From CAZITB01 sp964542055 (GTDB taxonomy: Bacteria; Planctomycetota; Phycisphaerae; Sedimentisphaerales; CAMDDF01): a stretch of 52,612 nt of DNA. The stretch is taken from contig CAZITB010000004.1 in NCBI GenBank assembly GCA_964542055.1, positions 1 through 52,612 of the forward strand. Direction: 5' to 3'. The position numbers and the translations under genes were made by a program. Positions 34,167 through 42,892 of the stretch are shown in pieces (position 1 is the stretch's first letter; every line of letters starts with the position of its first letter). The notes beneath the pieces are model-generated. The model was not told the DNA's origin and ran no database searches. It saw only the letters and a list, made by a program, of their open reading frames with translations.

Positions 34167-34265
34167 AAAAAAATAAGCCAGATTCCAACTTTGTCAGAAT
34201 CTGGCTTCGGAGGAGGGTGATGAAAAGTCGTATAATTTCGATTGAAATATATAAACTTATAACTA
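34167..34265 (-). ncRNA. Candidate small RNA, copy 2 (anti-Shine-Dalgarno motif + terminator)
   Basis: Minus-strand reading gives UUUUCAUCACCCUCCUCCG (34208-34226), an 11-bp terminator stem (34175-34185 with 34197-34207), then UUAUUUUUUU (34167-34176, which pairs partly into the stem). A TATAAT box at 34272-34277 would start an RNA of about 100 nt. The motif and U-tract are identical to copy 1 at 17196; the stem sequence is different but equally perfect. This is the pattern expected when structure, not sequence, is kept. The plus-strand alternative is a 21-codon ORF (34220-34285) unrelated to that of copy 1. Confidence 0.58.
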
Positions 34266-34390
34266 ATATATATTATATCGTTTGAAAGCGACAAATACTT
34301 TAATAACTAATGATATATATTGATTTTTTTTAAAAATGTTCAAAAAAAATAAGAAAAAAATCAATTTACTTTCAAAATCATGAGAAAACA

Positions 34391-35239
34391 ATGAACGATA
34401 AGAAGAAATTGAGTGATTTGAATCTCAGTAAACAAAAGAGCAAAAAATTTGCGGTTTTAGCTTGTTATGATTATATTACAGCTAAATTGGCTAATGAATC
34501 CGGAATAGAAGTCCTTTTGGTCGGCGACTCTGCAAATCAGCATTTACTAGGTCAAGAAAACACATTATCGGCAACTATGGATTTCATGGTTGAAATCACC
34601 GCCGCTGTTAGAAGGGCGGCCCCTTTGTCCTTTTTAATTGCTGATATGCCCTTTCTTTCCTACCAGTGCGGAATTTCGGATGCTGTAAAAAATGCGGCTC
34701 GCTTTATCATCGAATCAAAAGCTGATATCGTAAAAATAGAAACTGCCCATCCATATCTTCCTGTCATAAAAGCAGTTAGCGATGCGGGCATACCTGTGAT
34801 GGCACATATCGGGATCCGTCCTCAAACCAATGTATTCACTGTCCAGGGAAGAGATGCACAAAAAGCTATGGAACTTGTAACCCTCGCTGAGATGTGCATT
34901 GAAGCTGGAGCCAGGGCTTTACTCCTGGAAGGAACCGCCTCTGAGGTGGCCAAAAACATCACTGAAAGTTCCCAAGTACCGGTGATCGGATGTGGTTCAG
35001 GGCCTGATTGTGATGGAAATGTGCTCATTGCGCCAGATGTTTTGGGTCTTACCATCGGAAAAATGCCTAAATTTTCGAAAAAGTTTGGCGATGTCAAAAC
35101 ATCTATCCTGAATGCCCTAACTGATTACCGTCAGTCGATTGAGACCGGCTGTTTTCCTGATGACGACCATAGTTATCACATAAAAAAGCAGGAATTTGAA
35201 ACATTCCAAAAATATATCAACGAAAAAAAAGATGACTGA
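34391..35239 (+). CDS. panB: 3-methyl-2-oxobutanoate hydroxymethyltransferase
   Basis: First committed step of pantothenate synthesis: transfers a hydroxymethyl group from methylene-tetrahydrofolate to alpha-ketoisovalerate. The 282-residue TIM barrel has the metal and substrate motifs FAVLACYDYITAKLANESGIEVLLVGDSA (with the Asp of GDS), IADMPFLSYQ, VKIETAHPY, and PVMAHIGIRPQ, in family order. The usual GYEDT is replaced by LGQENT. There is no panC next to it. It has a weak GAG-type ribosome binding site and lies downstream of the small-RNA-like element, divergent from it. Confidence 0.92.
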   Translation: MNDKKKLSDLNLSKQKSKKFAVLACYDYITAKLANESGIEVLLVGDSANQHLLGQENTLSATMDFMVEITAAVRRAAPLSFLIADMPFLSYQCGISDAVKNAARFIIESKADIVKIETAHPYLPVIKAVSDAGIPVMAHIGIRPQTNVFTVQGRDAQKAMELVTLAEMCIEAGARALLLEGTASEVAKNITESSQVPVIGCGSGPDCDGNVLIAPDVLGLTIGKMPKFSKKFGDVKTSILNALTDYRQSIETGCFPDDDHSYHIKKQEFETFQKYINEKKDD

Positions 35240-35314
35240 TCGCAATCATGAGGATATACTAGTTTTTATAAGGTTTTAACAATTTGTTTGTGAAATTTGA
35301 AAGGGAGAATAAAT

Positions 35315-36703
35315 ATGAAATCCACAAAAGTGCTAATATTACTCGCAATTTTCTCAATTGTAAACTGCACATTTGCGCAGGAAAATCAGCAAGATTATAC
35401 TTTTCATGTTGAACAGTTATCTAAAGCTTTCAGAGAAGCCGCCGCCAAAGTGATGCCCGCAGTCGTTTACGTGGAAGTTACAACGGACGCGCGAGGTACA
35501 TGGCGTGATCTGTCGATGGGAAGCGGAAGCGGGGTTATCATAGATGCCAACAACGGGTATGTATTAACCGCAAGCCACGTAGTTCAAAATGCCGTCAGGG
35601 TTACAGTTAAGCTGCCCGATGGTCGATCTTTCGAAGCTAGCGAATTTTTAAGCGATCCTAAAACGGAAATCGCCCTGATAAAAATAGATGCAAATGATCT
35701 TCCCCAGGCACAGTTGGGAGATTCTGACAAAATGCAGGTAGGAGACTGGGTTCTTGCCATCGGCTCGCCGCTTGGAGAAATCCTGGCGAATTCGGTTTCT
35801 GCCGGAATTGTCAGCGGAAAAGGAAGAACTACAGGCATACTGCTTCAGGAACAAGGCTATGAAGATTTCATACAAACAGATGCGGCCATCAACCGCGGCA
35901 ACAGCGGCGGGCCGCTTGTCAATTTGAAAGGTTTGGTTATCGGTATCAATTCGAATATCGTTTCCGCTACAGGTATGAACGCCGGACTTGGTTTCGCCGT
36001 GCCGAGCAATTTGGCTAAAAGAGCCATCACGGACTTAATTGAACTTGGCAGAGTCGAAAGGGGATACCTGGGTATAATGATGTCTGATCTTAATGCATTG
36101 AGAAGATTTGCACCGGATACATACAAGAAATTGGAGAGGAAAGAAGATGCGGTTTATGTAACCGACATCGACCAGGAAGGCCCCGCAGCCGAAGCAGGAA
36201 TAAAGCAGGGGGATTTAATTACAGCAATAAACGGTCAAGAGGTTGAAGGTTCCCTTGAACTGAGAAAAGAAATAGGACTTGCAAGACCGGGCGACAAAAT
36301 TGATTTAACTGTCATTCGCGATGGAGATGAAATAAGCCTGGATGTGACGCTTGGAAGATTGGAAACGGAAGAACAAGGTTTTGCTACCAAACTTGCCACC
36401 TCAACACAGGCATATAACACAATTGGAATAATAGTAAGAGAAGCGACCGTAAGAACCGGCGGCTGGGGCAATATGAGAAGGGTAAGCGGACTTGTTATAA
36501 GATATATCAAGCCCAATTCTCTCGCTGCTGAATTCGGGCTGGAAACAGGCGATATGATCGTGGAAGTTAATGGCGAAGATGTTACCACTGAAAAGCAGCT
36601 TGAGCAAGCTTTGCAAAAAGCTAATTTAAAAAAAGGTATTAAAATGACCATTCTTGACGACCAGGGGTGGCATCGTGTCATTATTCAAAAAAATGACAAT
36701 TAG
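35315..36703 (+). CDS. htrA: HtrA/DegP-family serine protease with two PDZ domains
   Basis: Periplasmic quality-control protease. The ATG at 35315 has GGGAG upstream and gives a signal peptide (STKVLILLAIFSIVNCTFA). The 462 residues comprise a trypsin-like domain with His88 (LTASHVV) and Ser197 (NRGNSGGP). At the usual Asp position the sequence reads DPKTEIALIK, so Glu118 replaces the triad Asp. Two PDZ domains follow (about 225-330 and 365-455; YLGIMMSDL and GLVIRYIKPNSLAAEFG). The glycosyltransferase gene starts 14 bp downstream. Confidence 0.92.
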   Translation: MKSTKVLILLAIFSIVNCTFAQENQQDYTFHVEQLSKAFREAAAKVMPAVVYVEVTTDARGTWRDLSMGSGSGVIIDANNGYVLTASHVVQNAVRVTVKLPDGRSFEASEFLSDPKTEIALIKIDANDLPQAQLGDSDKMQVGDWVLAIGSPLGEILANSVSAGIVSGKGRTTGILLQEQGYEDFIQTDAAINRGNSGGPLVNLKGLVIGINSNIVSATGMNAGLGFAVPSNLAKRAITDLIELGRVERGYLGIMMSDLNALRRFAPDTYKKLERKEDAVYVTDIDQEGPAAEAGIKQGDLITAINGQEVEGSLELRKEIGLARPGDKIDLTVIRDGDEISLDVTLGRLETEEQGFATKLATSTQAYNTIGIIVREATVRTGGWGNMRRVSGLVIRYIKPNSLAAEFGLETGDMIVEVNGEDVTTEKQLEQALQKANLKKGIKMTILDDQGWHRVIIQKNDN

Positions 36704-36717
36704 ATAAGTAATTGAAT

Positions 36718-37815
36718 ATGCTCGAAAAAACATCAACCCAAATACAGGCCAAACCTTTAAGTTTAAAGCCTGTGATATTTATCGACGATACCGTTTTAGA
36801 TGGTGAATTTGAAATTGTCAGGCATGTTCTTACCGGTTTTGCCGACATGTCTTTTAAAACCACCGTGGTTTGTTCTTCCAGCAAATACTGTGATTTCTCA
36901 GGAGACGGCCATTACGAAATGACCACCTATCCTGCCTACAAGCTGCCGTTTCTGGGCAAGCAAAATATGGCTATACTCGTCAATACTTTAACTGAATTTA
37001 AACCGGATATTCTGCATAGTTTTTCGTCCGCAAAGTCCAGGTTTATTTCAAAGCTTTCATATAAGCTCAATGTTCCTTACATAGTAAGCGTAGATAAAAT
37101 GGGTGCTAAACCGTTCATTTCTAAAAATTGCGGCCGCATAATCTGTGCGTCTGAGAGTATCTATTCTAATTTGGCTCAAAAAAAATATTACAAAGAAAAG
37201 TTAGAGCTTGTCAATTATGCCACTTTTGTCGAAGATGATATTACTTGTTTCGAGTCTCTGCAAAAGGTAACCAGCATGATATTGGTCAGCGATTTCAAGC
37301 ATTTTTCCAGACTCGAACCTTTGTTAAATGCGATCAAACATCTGGCAATAGATGGTTATGAGTTTATCCTTTTTATGATAGGCTCGGGCCCGGCAGAATT
37401 GAAAATTCGCAGATTGATAAAAGTTCTGGGGCTGAGTAACATTGTCAATGTCGTGCCGCCGATGAACCCTTTGCGTGAAATCTTTCGCGAGGGCGACATA
37501 TTTATCCAACCGGAAATTAATCAAAAATTTAATCCTTATCTGCTCGAAGCTATGAGTGTAGGAATGGCTGTTACAGGCTGCCAAGGCGGAGTTGATGATT
37601 TACTTATAAAGGATGAAACTGCCGCAATTTTTGATTCAGATGACGAACTAAGCATATATTCTACGATACAGGAACTTCTCGACAAAAGAGAAAAGACTCG
37701 GCAACTTGCGAAAAATGCCCAGGTCAATCTGAGAAAAAATTACAGCGTAAGTAAAATGGTAGATTCTTTGATCAAAATTTATGCGCAAGTCAAAGCAGAT
37801 TTTAAATCAGATTAA
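36718..37815 (+). CDS. Glycosyltransferase family 4-like protein
   Basis: GT-B-type glycosyltransferase, 365 residues, acceptor unknown. The C-terminal half is family-typical: LFMIGSGPAELKIRRLIKVLGL, then NIVNVVPP, then the EX7E-like PYLLEAMSVGMAVTGCQGG (about 280-298). The N-terminal domain is short and divergent (IFIDDTVLDGEFEIVRHVLTG). ATG at 36718 is preferred to a TTG at 36712. It is probably co-transcribed with htrA. It overlaps the convergent zinc-ribbon gene by 4 bp. No sugar-nucleotide genes are nearby. Confidence 0.8.
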   Translation: MLEKTSTQIQAKPLSLKPVIFIDDTVLDGEFEIVRHVLTGFADMSFKTTVVCSSSKYCDFSGDGHYEMTTYPAYKLPFLGKQNMAILVNTLTEFKPDILHSFSSAKSRFISKLSYKLNVPYIVSVDKMGAKPFISKNCGRIICASESIYSNLAQKKYYKEKLELVNYATFVEDDITCFESLQKVTSMILVSDFKHFSRLEPLLNAIKHLAIDGYEFILFMIGSGPAELKIRRLIKVLGLSNIVNVVPPMNPLREIFREGDIFIQPEINQKFNPYLLEAMSVGMAVTGCQGGVDDLLIKDETAAIFDSDDELSIYSTIQELLDKREKTRQLAKNAQVNLRKNYSVSKMVDSLIKIYAQVKADFKSD

Positions 37816-38216
37816 TTGATAGTGAAAATTGAGGTGTCGATTACTTTTCCACAGTATAAACATGCTGCATGCCTTGCCGAGACCGTATGTCCGCATGAAG
37901 GGCACTTGACTGCTTTTCGTTGATTCTTGCCGTCAAGCTTGCCGTCTCGCAGATCGATCTCTTCTACTTTTTTCAATAGATCAGCTTCACTAAGATTTAG
38001 CCGCTGGCTTATCAATTCCCATAATACCTCATTCAACAGCATGGACTTGGCTAAATTGTCTTCTAAAATCCGAATCTTTGCATTAACCTGGCCTGTGGCA
38101 TTCGCAGCTGTCCTGGCTTGAGCCATTTCTCCGAAATTGTTTAATGGCTCACTTCGCAAATCGTTTCGGCCCATGTTCGCAAAAGCCGCACTTGATAAAA
38201 TATTGAACAAGTTCAT
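37812..38216 (-). CDS. Small zinc-ribbon hypothetical protein
   Basis: 134 residues. A predicted coiled helix (about 38-75, AKIRILEDNLAKSMLLNEVLWELI) is followed by a C-terminal zinc ribbon CPSCGHTVSARHAACLYCG (about 104-122, C-x2-C-x13-C-x2-C). There is no recognised family beyond the zinc ribbon. GAGGA ribosome binding site. It is divergent from the exported prepilin-like gene, and its 3' end overlaps the glycosyltransferase stop. The overlap without a terminator suggests mutual read-through. Confidence 0.7.
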   Translation of the reverse strand: MNLFNILSSAAFANMGRNDLRSEPLNNFGEMAQARTAANATGQVNAKIRILEDNLAKSMLLNEVLWELISQRLNLSEADLLKKVEEIDLRDGKLDGKNQRKAVKCPSCGHTVSARHAACLYCGKVIDTSIFTIN

Positions 38217-38325
38217 TTTTTAATCCTCGCTAAAGTTGATAAATTAAACCATTGACAAATAATTGAATTCTGTTAAATTTTACTTTTAAATACTAGCAAA
38301 TTTATTCCAATTTTTGGAGGGTAAA

Positions 38326-40548
38326 ATGTTCAAAAAGCATTTATTTGGGTTAATTTTTGTTTTCATTTTCGCCGGTGTCTGTCTGGGTGCCCAAACTGCA
38401 TTTGAAAAACTCCTTACCAAATGCCCCGACGATATGGTCTTTTTTATCGGAACCAGCGGAACTGACCAGCTTGAAGCTGATTTCAGGAAAAGTTTCCTGG
38501 GCCAGGTTTACTACGAACCTTCCTTTAATACTTTCATAACCGATTTGATGAGGGCTGCTCGGACAAAAATCGGCTCTGACCCGAACAATTTCAAAGAAAT
38601 TGCGATCTGGGACCAAAGCCATCAGTCACTGCCGCTGCTTTTTAGCAGGCCCGGCGTTTTCGGCTTGCGAATGAATAATTCGGACGACGATTTAAAATAT
38701 TCATTTTTTTACATTATGGATTTTAACCAGGTTCCGGAAAGAAAAGAACAGTTATCCGAAAAAATTCACCAGCTTGAAGGATACGTCGGAAGATTCGAAA
38801 TCTCGAATTATCAGATCGAAGATTATAATCTGCACACGATCACCGATTCTAATCAGCCAAAAGGCGGATGGGGTTGGGTAAATGACCATTACGTTTTTGT
38901 TGGTGGAAATGATAACGACTCTGCCATCCGAAGTATTTTAAAAAAATCACAAAGCCAAACTGACTATTTGAAAGGTGTCGAAGGTACAGACGATTTGTTG
39001 GCAGTTTACATCGATTTCGAAAAGATTAAAAATATCCTTTCTGCCAACTTTGATAAACCCCCAACTGCACGACAGTATAAACAACTTGAAGATATGATGA
39101 ACAGGCTTGGACTTGGAAAGTTAAAAACCTTCAAATCCCGAACCGGTTTTGACGGCTCTGAAATGGTCGAACATACATGGATCGAATCTCCAACTCCACA
39201 TAAAGGAATCCTGGCTGGCCAAAACCCAATAGAAAAGAAATTGATTCAGATACCTGATACAAATGCCCTGTCATTGTCAATTTCCAATTTGGATTACAAA
39301 AAAATATTCGAGGTATATCTGCAAGCCATAAAGGTGTTCACTGATCAACAGAAATCATTTTCCATCGAAGCTGAACTTGAAAAGTTTGAAACGCAAAACA
39401 ATTTTTCAATCCGCCAGTTCCTGTCAAACCTAAAAGGGGATACCTTGTTTTTACAGGAGCAGGGGATCGGCTTTGTGCCGGCAGCTGCTAAAAATTCTGC
39501 GATCATCTTAAAAGTCAAAGATGCAAATTTGGCTTCTGATCATCTTGATACAATAGCAGGTATGATAAATGCTCATCTCTCTGAACAGGCAAAGTTAACT
39601 CAGCAGAAATATGAAACAGAGAAGTTCTATAATCTTATAATACCTCAATTATCTATGGCAAATATTCGTCCTGCATTTGGTATCAATCAAAACAATTTGA
39701 TTTTTGCTTCTAATGAGTTGTTCTATAAAGACATCGCTAAGAAATCAAATTCCAAGCCAAGCAAAACTTTACTTGACGATGGGCAATTTGCAAAAAGATT
39801 CAAATCCACCCCTGATAATACAATCAGTTTCTATTACATCGACATGGGACGTCAGTTAAACAGTTTATATATGACACTTGGGCAGTTTTATCCTATGCTG
39901 GCTATGGGAGCTGTCGAACAAGGAATCCAGCTGCCCGCCGCAGTACCTGCTATAAACAAGCTGTTTTTGCAAGCGCCTGATCTGTATCAATATGCATACC
40001 TGGCAAATGACGGCATGCATATCAAGTCAAGTGGGGTGGTTACTGCATCTTCCTTTTCGACTGGCGGGGCAGCAATTGGAGTTGCCGTTGCGATGCCGGC
40101 GATTGCCAAAATGAGGGAAAAAGCTCAGCAGGTATTGTCAGGATCAAATTTAATACAAATCGGGAAGGCAATTTACATGTATGCAAATGATCATGGAGAT
40201 TTTCCTTTAAGCTTGAATGAACTGAAAGAATACGGTTTAGATGATAAAGTTTTAGAGTCTCCGCGCAAGCCTGACAGTTACCACGGCCCCAGCTATATAC
40301 TTGTAAATGGCGTCTGCATCGATTCTCATCCAGGCAATATCATTGCGTACGAAAACCCTGTTTTTTGTAAAGAGATGATTACAGTGCTTTACTCAGATTC
40401 TCATGTTGCGCTTATTGAAACAAATGAATTCGTTGAAGATCTGCGAAAAACATACCAGGACATTGAAAAAGAAATGCCCGACATAGAATTCGGCACCGCC
40501 TGTAAAAAATCTCAATTTCGGCTGGATGACTTCTTTGAAGGCATTTAA
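38326..40548 (+). CDS. Exported protein with C-terminal prepilin-like processing domain
   Basis: 740 residues. GGAGG ribosome binding site and a signal peptide (KKHLFGLIFVFIFAGVCLGA). Residues about 25-560 are an uncharacterised periplasmic domain with two similar halves (the DUF3352-like pattern of LYQYAYLANDGMHIKSSG at the end). A hydrophobic segment GGAAIGVAVAMPAIAKMREKAQQ near 585 and the following IQIGKAIYMYANDHGDFPLSLNEL imitate the start of planctomycete prepilin-like DUF1559 proteins. VLYSDSHVALIE near 688 resembles their H-X9-DG end motif. The domain appears here fused to a large unrelated part. The function is unknown. It overlaps the convergent ROK gene by 4 bp. Confidence 0.78.
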   Translation: MFKKHLFGLIFVFIFAGVCLGAQTAFEKLLTKCPDDMVFFIGTSGTDQLEADFRKSFLGQVYYEPSFNTFITDLMRAARTKIGSDPNNFKEIAIWDQSHQSLPLLFSRPGVFGLRMNNSDDDLKYSFFYIMDFNQVPERKEQLSEKIHQLEGYVGRFEISNYQIEDYNLHTITDSNQPKGGWGWVNDHYVFVGGNDNDSAIRSILKKSQSQTDYLKGVEGTDDLLAVYIDFEKIKNILSANFDKPPTARQYKQLEDMMNRLGLGKLKTFKSRTGFDGSEMVEHTWIESPTPHKGILAGQNPIEKKLIQIPDTNALSLSISNLDYKKIFEVYLQAIKVFTDQQKSFSIEAELEKFETQNNFSIRQFLSNLKGDTLFLQEQGIGFVPAAAKNSAIILKVKDANLASDHLDTIAGMINAHLSEQAKLTQQKYETEKFYNLIIPQLSMANIRPAFGINQNNLIFASNELFYKDIAKKSNSKPSKTLLDDGQFAKRFKSTPDNTISFYYIDMGRQLNSLYMTLGQFYPMLAMGAVEQGIQLPAAVPAINKLFLQAPDLYQYAYLANDGMHIKSSGVVTASSFSTGGAAIGVAVAMPAIAKMREKAQQVLSGSNLIQIGKAIYMYANDHGDFPLSLNELKEYGLDDKVLESPRKPDSYHGPSYILVNGVCIDSHPGNIIAYENPVFCKEMITVLYSDSHVALIETNEFVEDLRKTYQDIEKEMPDIEFGTACKKSQFRLDDFFEGI

Positions 40549-41762
40549 GAATAGAACTGGTTTTGCACAATCGCTGCCGCCGCTCCGATGATCAACGCGC
40601 GTTCTTTTACCTTTGAGCCTGTAACCTGTATGTTGCGTGAAGAGCTGTCGAAAACCTGCTCAGGAAATCCCTTTGTAACCGCCTCAGCGAAATACTCAAT
40701 ATCCGCATCTAAAACATATCCCGCAAGAATAATAATATCGGGATCATAAAGGTTAACCGCAATCGCGACAGCCCGGCTAAATTTTTCGCCGATATAATTG
40801 CGAATGCTAACGGCGTACTCATCATTTTGTTTCAAAGCACTTGCCCACGCACTTATAACTTGTTCGGGAATTGTGAAATTCTCGAAGTTTTTGGCAACTC
40901 CGGTATCGGTTTTTAAAGCGATATCACTTTTTATTTTATCCGCGATTGCCCGCCCGGAAATCAATGCTTCCAGACACCCTTTATTTCCACAGCCGCAAAC
41001 AGGCCCATCAGGTTCAACTATTATATGCCCTAACTCACCGCATCGATTGGTTGAGCCATGCACCAACTTCCCATCAAGTATGAGATTGCAACCCACACCA
41101 TTTGCGACATTGATATACAAAATATTGCCTGAAGACAACGATGGATCGTTATTTAGTTCTGCAAGAAGTCGAACCTTGGTAGTAAAAATTTCGACAGGGC
41201 ATTTGAATTTGTCATCCAGAAGCCTTTTCAATTGCACATTTTTCCATCCAAGCGGACTTGAGAGATTTACCACGCCATCTTTAGAGATCGAACCGCTCAA
41301 AGTAATACCAACACCGGTCAGCTTATCTTCGCTAACGTTGTTCTTGCTCAAAATGCCTTTGATATTTATCTCCAGCAGCTTTAAAACTGTTCCCGGCAAG
41401 TGATCACTGCCCATAGTAATCTTGATCTCATCGATCAGCTGAGAATTGAAATCAAACAGCCCGGCAATAATATAACTTGGATTAATCTCCACCCCAACGG
41501 TAAAACGGCCCTGTGGGTTTATATCAATAATGACAGGTTTGGCACCGCGTTTTTTGCTTTCGCCGGGTTTTTCAATTATCAACGCCTTTTCTCGGAGCCT
41601 TCCAACAATATAGCTGATTGTTGAACTGTTAAGCCCCGTTCTATGGCATATCCTGGCTTGGGAGAGCGGTCCCGATTTCAACAAAAGCTCCAAAACCAGC
41701 AATTCATTTCGATGTCCGGCAGATTTGGAATCAAACGCAGTTGTATTTAGAACTTCTTTCAT
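40545..41762 (-). CDS. ROK-family transcriptional regulator (NagC/XylR-like)
   Basis: Probable regulator of the divergent sugar-acid operon. 405 residues: an N-terminal winged helix (about 15-75; GPLSQARICHRTGLNSSTISYIVGRL) and a sugar-kinase-like ROK domain with the zinc cysteine motif CGELGHIIVEPDGPVCGCGNKGCLEALISG (about 239-268), whose Cys-x-Cys-x4-Cys pattern is intact. ROK repressors are released by sugars or sugar phosphates. The 159-bp divergent region contains two inverted repeats that could be its operator. Which ligand it senses is not visible; glucuronate, gluconate or a phosphate is plausible from the context. Confidence 0.9.
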   Translation of the reverse strand: MKEVLNTTAFDSKSAGHRNELLVLELLLKSGPLSQARICHRTGLNSSTISYIVGRLREKALIIEKPGESKKRGAKPVIIDINPQGRFTVGVEINPSYIIAGLFDFNSQLIDEIKITMGSDHLPGTVLKLLEINIKGILSKNNVSEDKLTGVGITLSGSISKDGVVNLSSPLGWKNVQLKRLLDDKFKCPVEIFTTKVRLLAELNNDPSLSSGNILYINVANGVGCNLILDGKLVHGSTNRCGELGHIIVEPDGPVCGCGNKGCLEALISGRAIADKIKSDIALKTDTGVAKNFENFTIPEQVISAWASALKQNDEYAVSIRNYIGEKFSRAVAIAVNLYDPDIIILAGYVLDADIEYFAEAVTKGFPEQVFDSSSRNIQVTGSKVKERALIIGAAAAIVQNQFYS

Positions 41763-41837
41763 ATAAAGAATTTAACTCAAAAAATGAAAAATAACAATAA
41801 AAAACCTTGCAAATAGAACAAAACAGCATTATATTTT

Positions 41838-41892
41838 ACTCATATCGTGAGTTTATTAAGATTAAACTTTTGCGAAACGTAAACGTGCAAAA
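41838..41892. promoter_or_regulatory. Candidate operator sites between ROK gene and sugar-acid operon
   Basis: ACTCA-TATCG-TGAGT (41838-41852) is an inverted repeat with a 5-bp centre. TTTTGC-N13-GCAAAA (41868-41892) is a second one enclosing TGCGAAACGT. TGCGAAA-type boxes occur again, in the opposite strand, as GTTTCGCA and TTTCGCA at 52548-52570, upstream of the ABC importer. Confidence 0.4.
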
Positions 41893-41921
41893 AAATTACC
41901 CAGTTAATTAAATGGTGAAAA

Positions 41922-42740
41922 ATGAGTGAAATGTTTTCTGTAAAAGATAAATGTATCGTGATAACCGGCGGCGCCGGCGTTTTGGGCTCGAGCATGACGA
42001 GATTTCTGGCTGAAAATGGCGCGAAAGTCTGCATCATGGATTACGACGTTATGCGTGCCAACGAATTGGCCAAGGAAATCGAAGCAAACGGCGGATTCGC
42101 ACTGCCCATCCAGGCTAATGTCCTTGACAGGTCTGCCATAAACAACGCTTTCAGCTGTGCACTGGATTCCATGGGAAAAATCGATGTGCTGATCAATGGT
42201 GCCGGCGGAAACAAAAAAGAAGCAACTACCTCACCTGCAATGTCATTTTTCGACATCCCCGAAGAAGCTTTCCGGTGGGTATTCGATCTGAACATGCTCG
42301 GCACGATCCTGCCTTGCCAGGTATTCGGAAAATATATGGCAGAGAGAGGCGAAGGGCTCATCTTGAACGTTTCAAGCATGAACGCCTTCAAACCGCTTAC
42401 AAAAATTGCCGCATACTCCGCCGCAAAAGCAGCAGTAAGCAACTTTACTCAATGGCTTTCTGTTCATATATGCCAGAATTACTCCAAAAACATACGTGTA
42501 AATGCAATAGCTCCGGGATTCTTTCTGACCGAGCAAAACAGATTCCTGCTTACCGAAGAAAAAACCGGCGATTTAACCGCCAGGGGAAAAACCATCATCG
42601 ACCATACCCCGATGGGACGATTTGGAAGCCCGGAAGAGTTAAACGGCACAATCCTCTGGCTTTTGAGCGATGCTGCCAAGTTTGTTACCGGCATTGTGGT
42701 ACCCGTTGACGGCGGTTTCAGTGCGTTTAGCGGTGTATGA
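41922..42740 (+). CDS. SDR oxidoreductase, probable D-fructuronate/D-mannonate reductase
   Basis: Reduces D-fructuronate to D-mannonate with NAD(P)H (proposed). 272 residues with Rossmann motif TGGAGVLG (15-22), NGAG (92-95), catalytic Ser151/152, Tyr165 and Lys169 (Y-SAA-K), and the VDGGFSAF end. The subfamily resembles the Bacillus YjmF/UxuB type SDR, in which FFDIPEEAFRWVFDLNMLGT and NAIAPGFFLTEQNR are characteristic. First gene of the operon, opposite the ROK regulator. GGTGA ribosome binding site. Its linkage with uxaC supports the assignment. A gluconate or other polyol dehydrogenase is the alternative. Confidence 0.87.
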   Translation: MSEMFSVKDKCIVITGGAGVLGSSMTRFLAENGAKVCIMDYDVMRANELAKEIEANGGFALPIQANVLDRSAINNAFSCALDSMGKIDVLINGAGGNKKEATTSPAMSFFDIPEEAFRWVFDLNMLGTILPCQVFGKYMAERGEGLILNVSSMNAFKPLTKIAAYSAAKAAVSNFTQWLSVHICQNYSKNIRVNAIAPGFFLTEQNRFLLTEEKTGDLTARGKTIIDHTPMGRFGSPEELNGTILWLLSDAAKFVTGIVVPVDGGFSAFSGV

Positions 42741-42766
42741 TAATTTCTAAAATAGGAAAATTCAAA

Positions 42767-42892
42767 ATGGCTGATTATTCAAAAGCCCTAAAAGATATGG
42801 TACCCACAAAAGGCTTTGACAAATTCGTTTCAGGCGAATATGCTGGAGACTGTGAGTGTTTGCCTGTTAATCCTACCCGGTGTTTATTATGA
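42767..42892 (+). CDS. Small 41-residue protein coupled to the LarA-like gene
   Basis: ATG at 42767 with TAGGA upstream; the product begins MADYSKALKDMVPTKGFDK and ends CLPVNPTRCLL with three cysteines (GDCECLPVNPTRC). The stop overlaps the next gene start as ATGA (42889-42892), and that gene has no ribosome binding site of its own, which argues that this ORF is translated. I do not recognise it. It could be a metal- or cofactor-handling microprotein for the nickel enzyme that follows, or the remnant of a truncated gene. Confidence 0.5.
   Translation: MADYSKALKDMVPTKGFDKFVSGEYAGDCECLPVNPTRCLL

Noticed and set aside
40545..40548. The 4-bp overlap of the prepilin-like gene and the ROK gene as a regulatory antisense signal
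   Set aside because: Short convergent overlaps occur several times in this window (folP/fliS, glycosyltransferase/zinc-ribbon) and need no special explanation.
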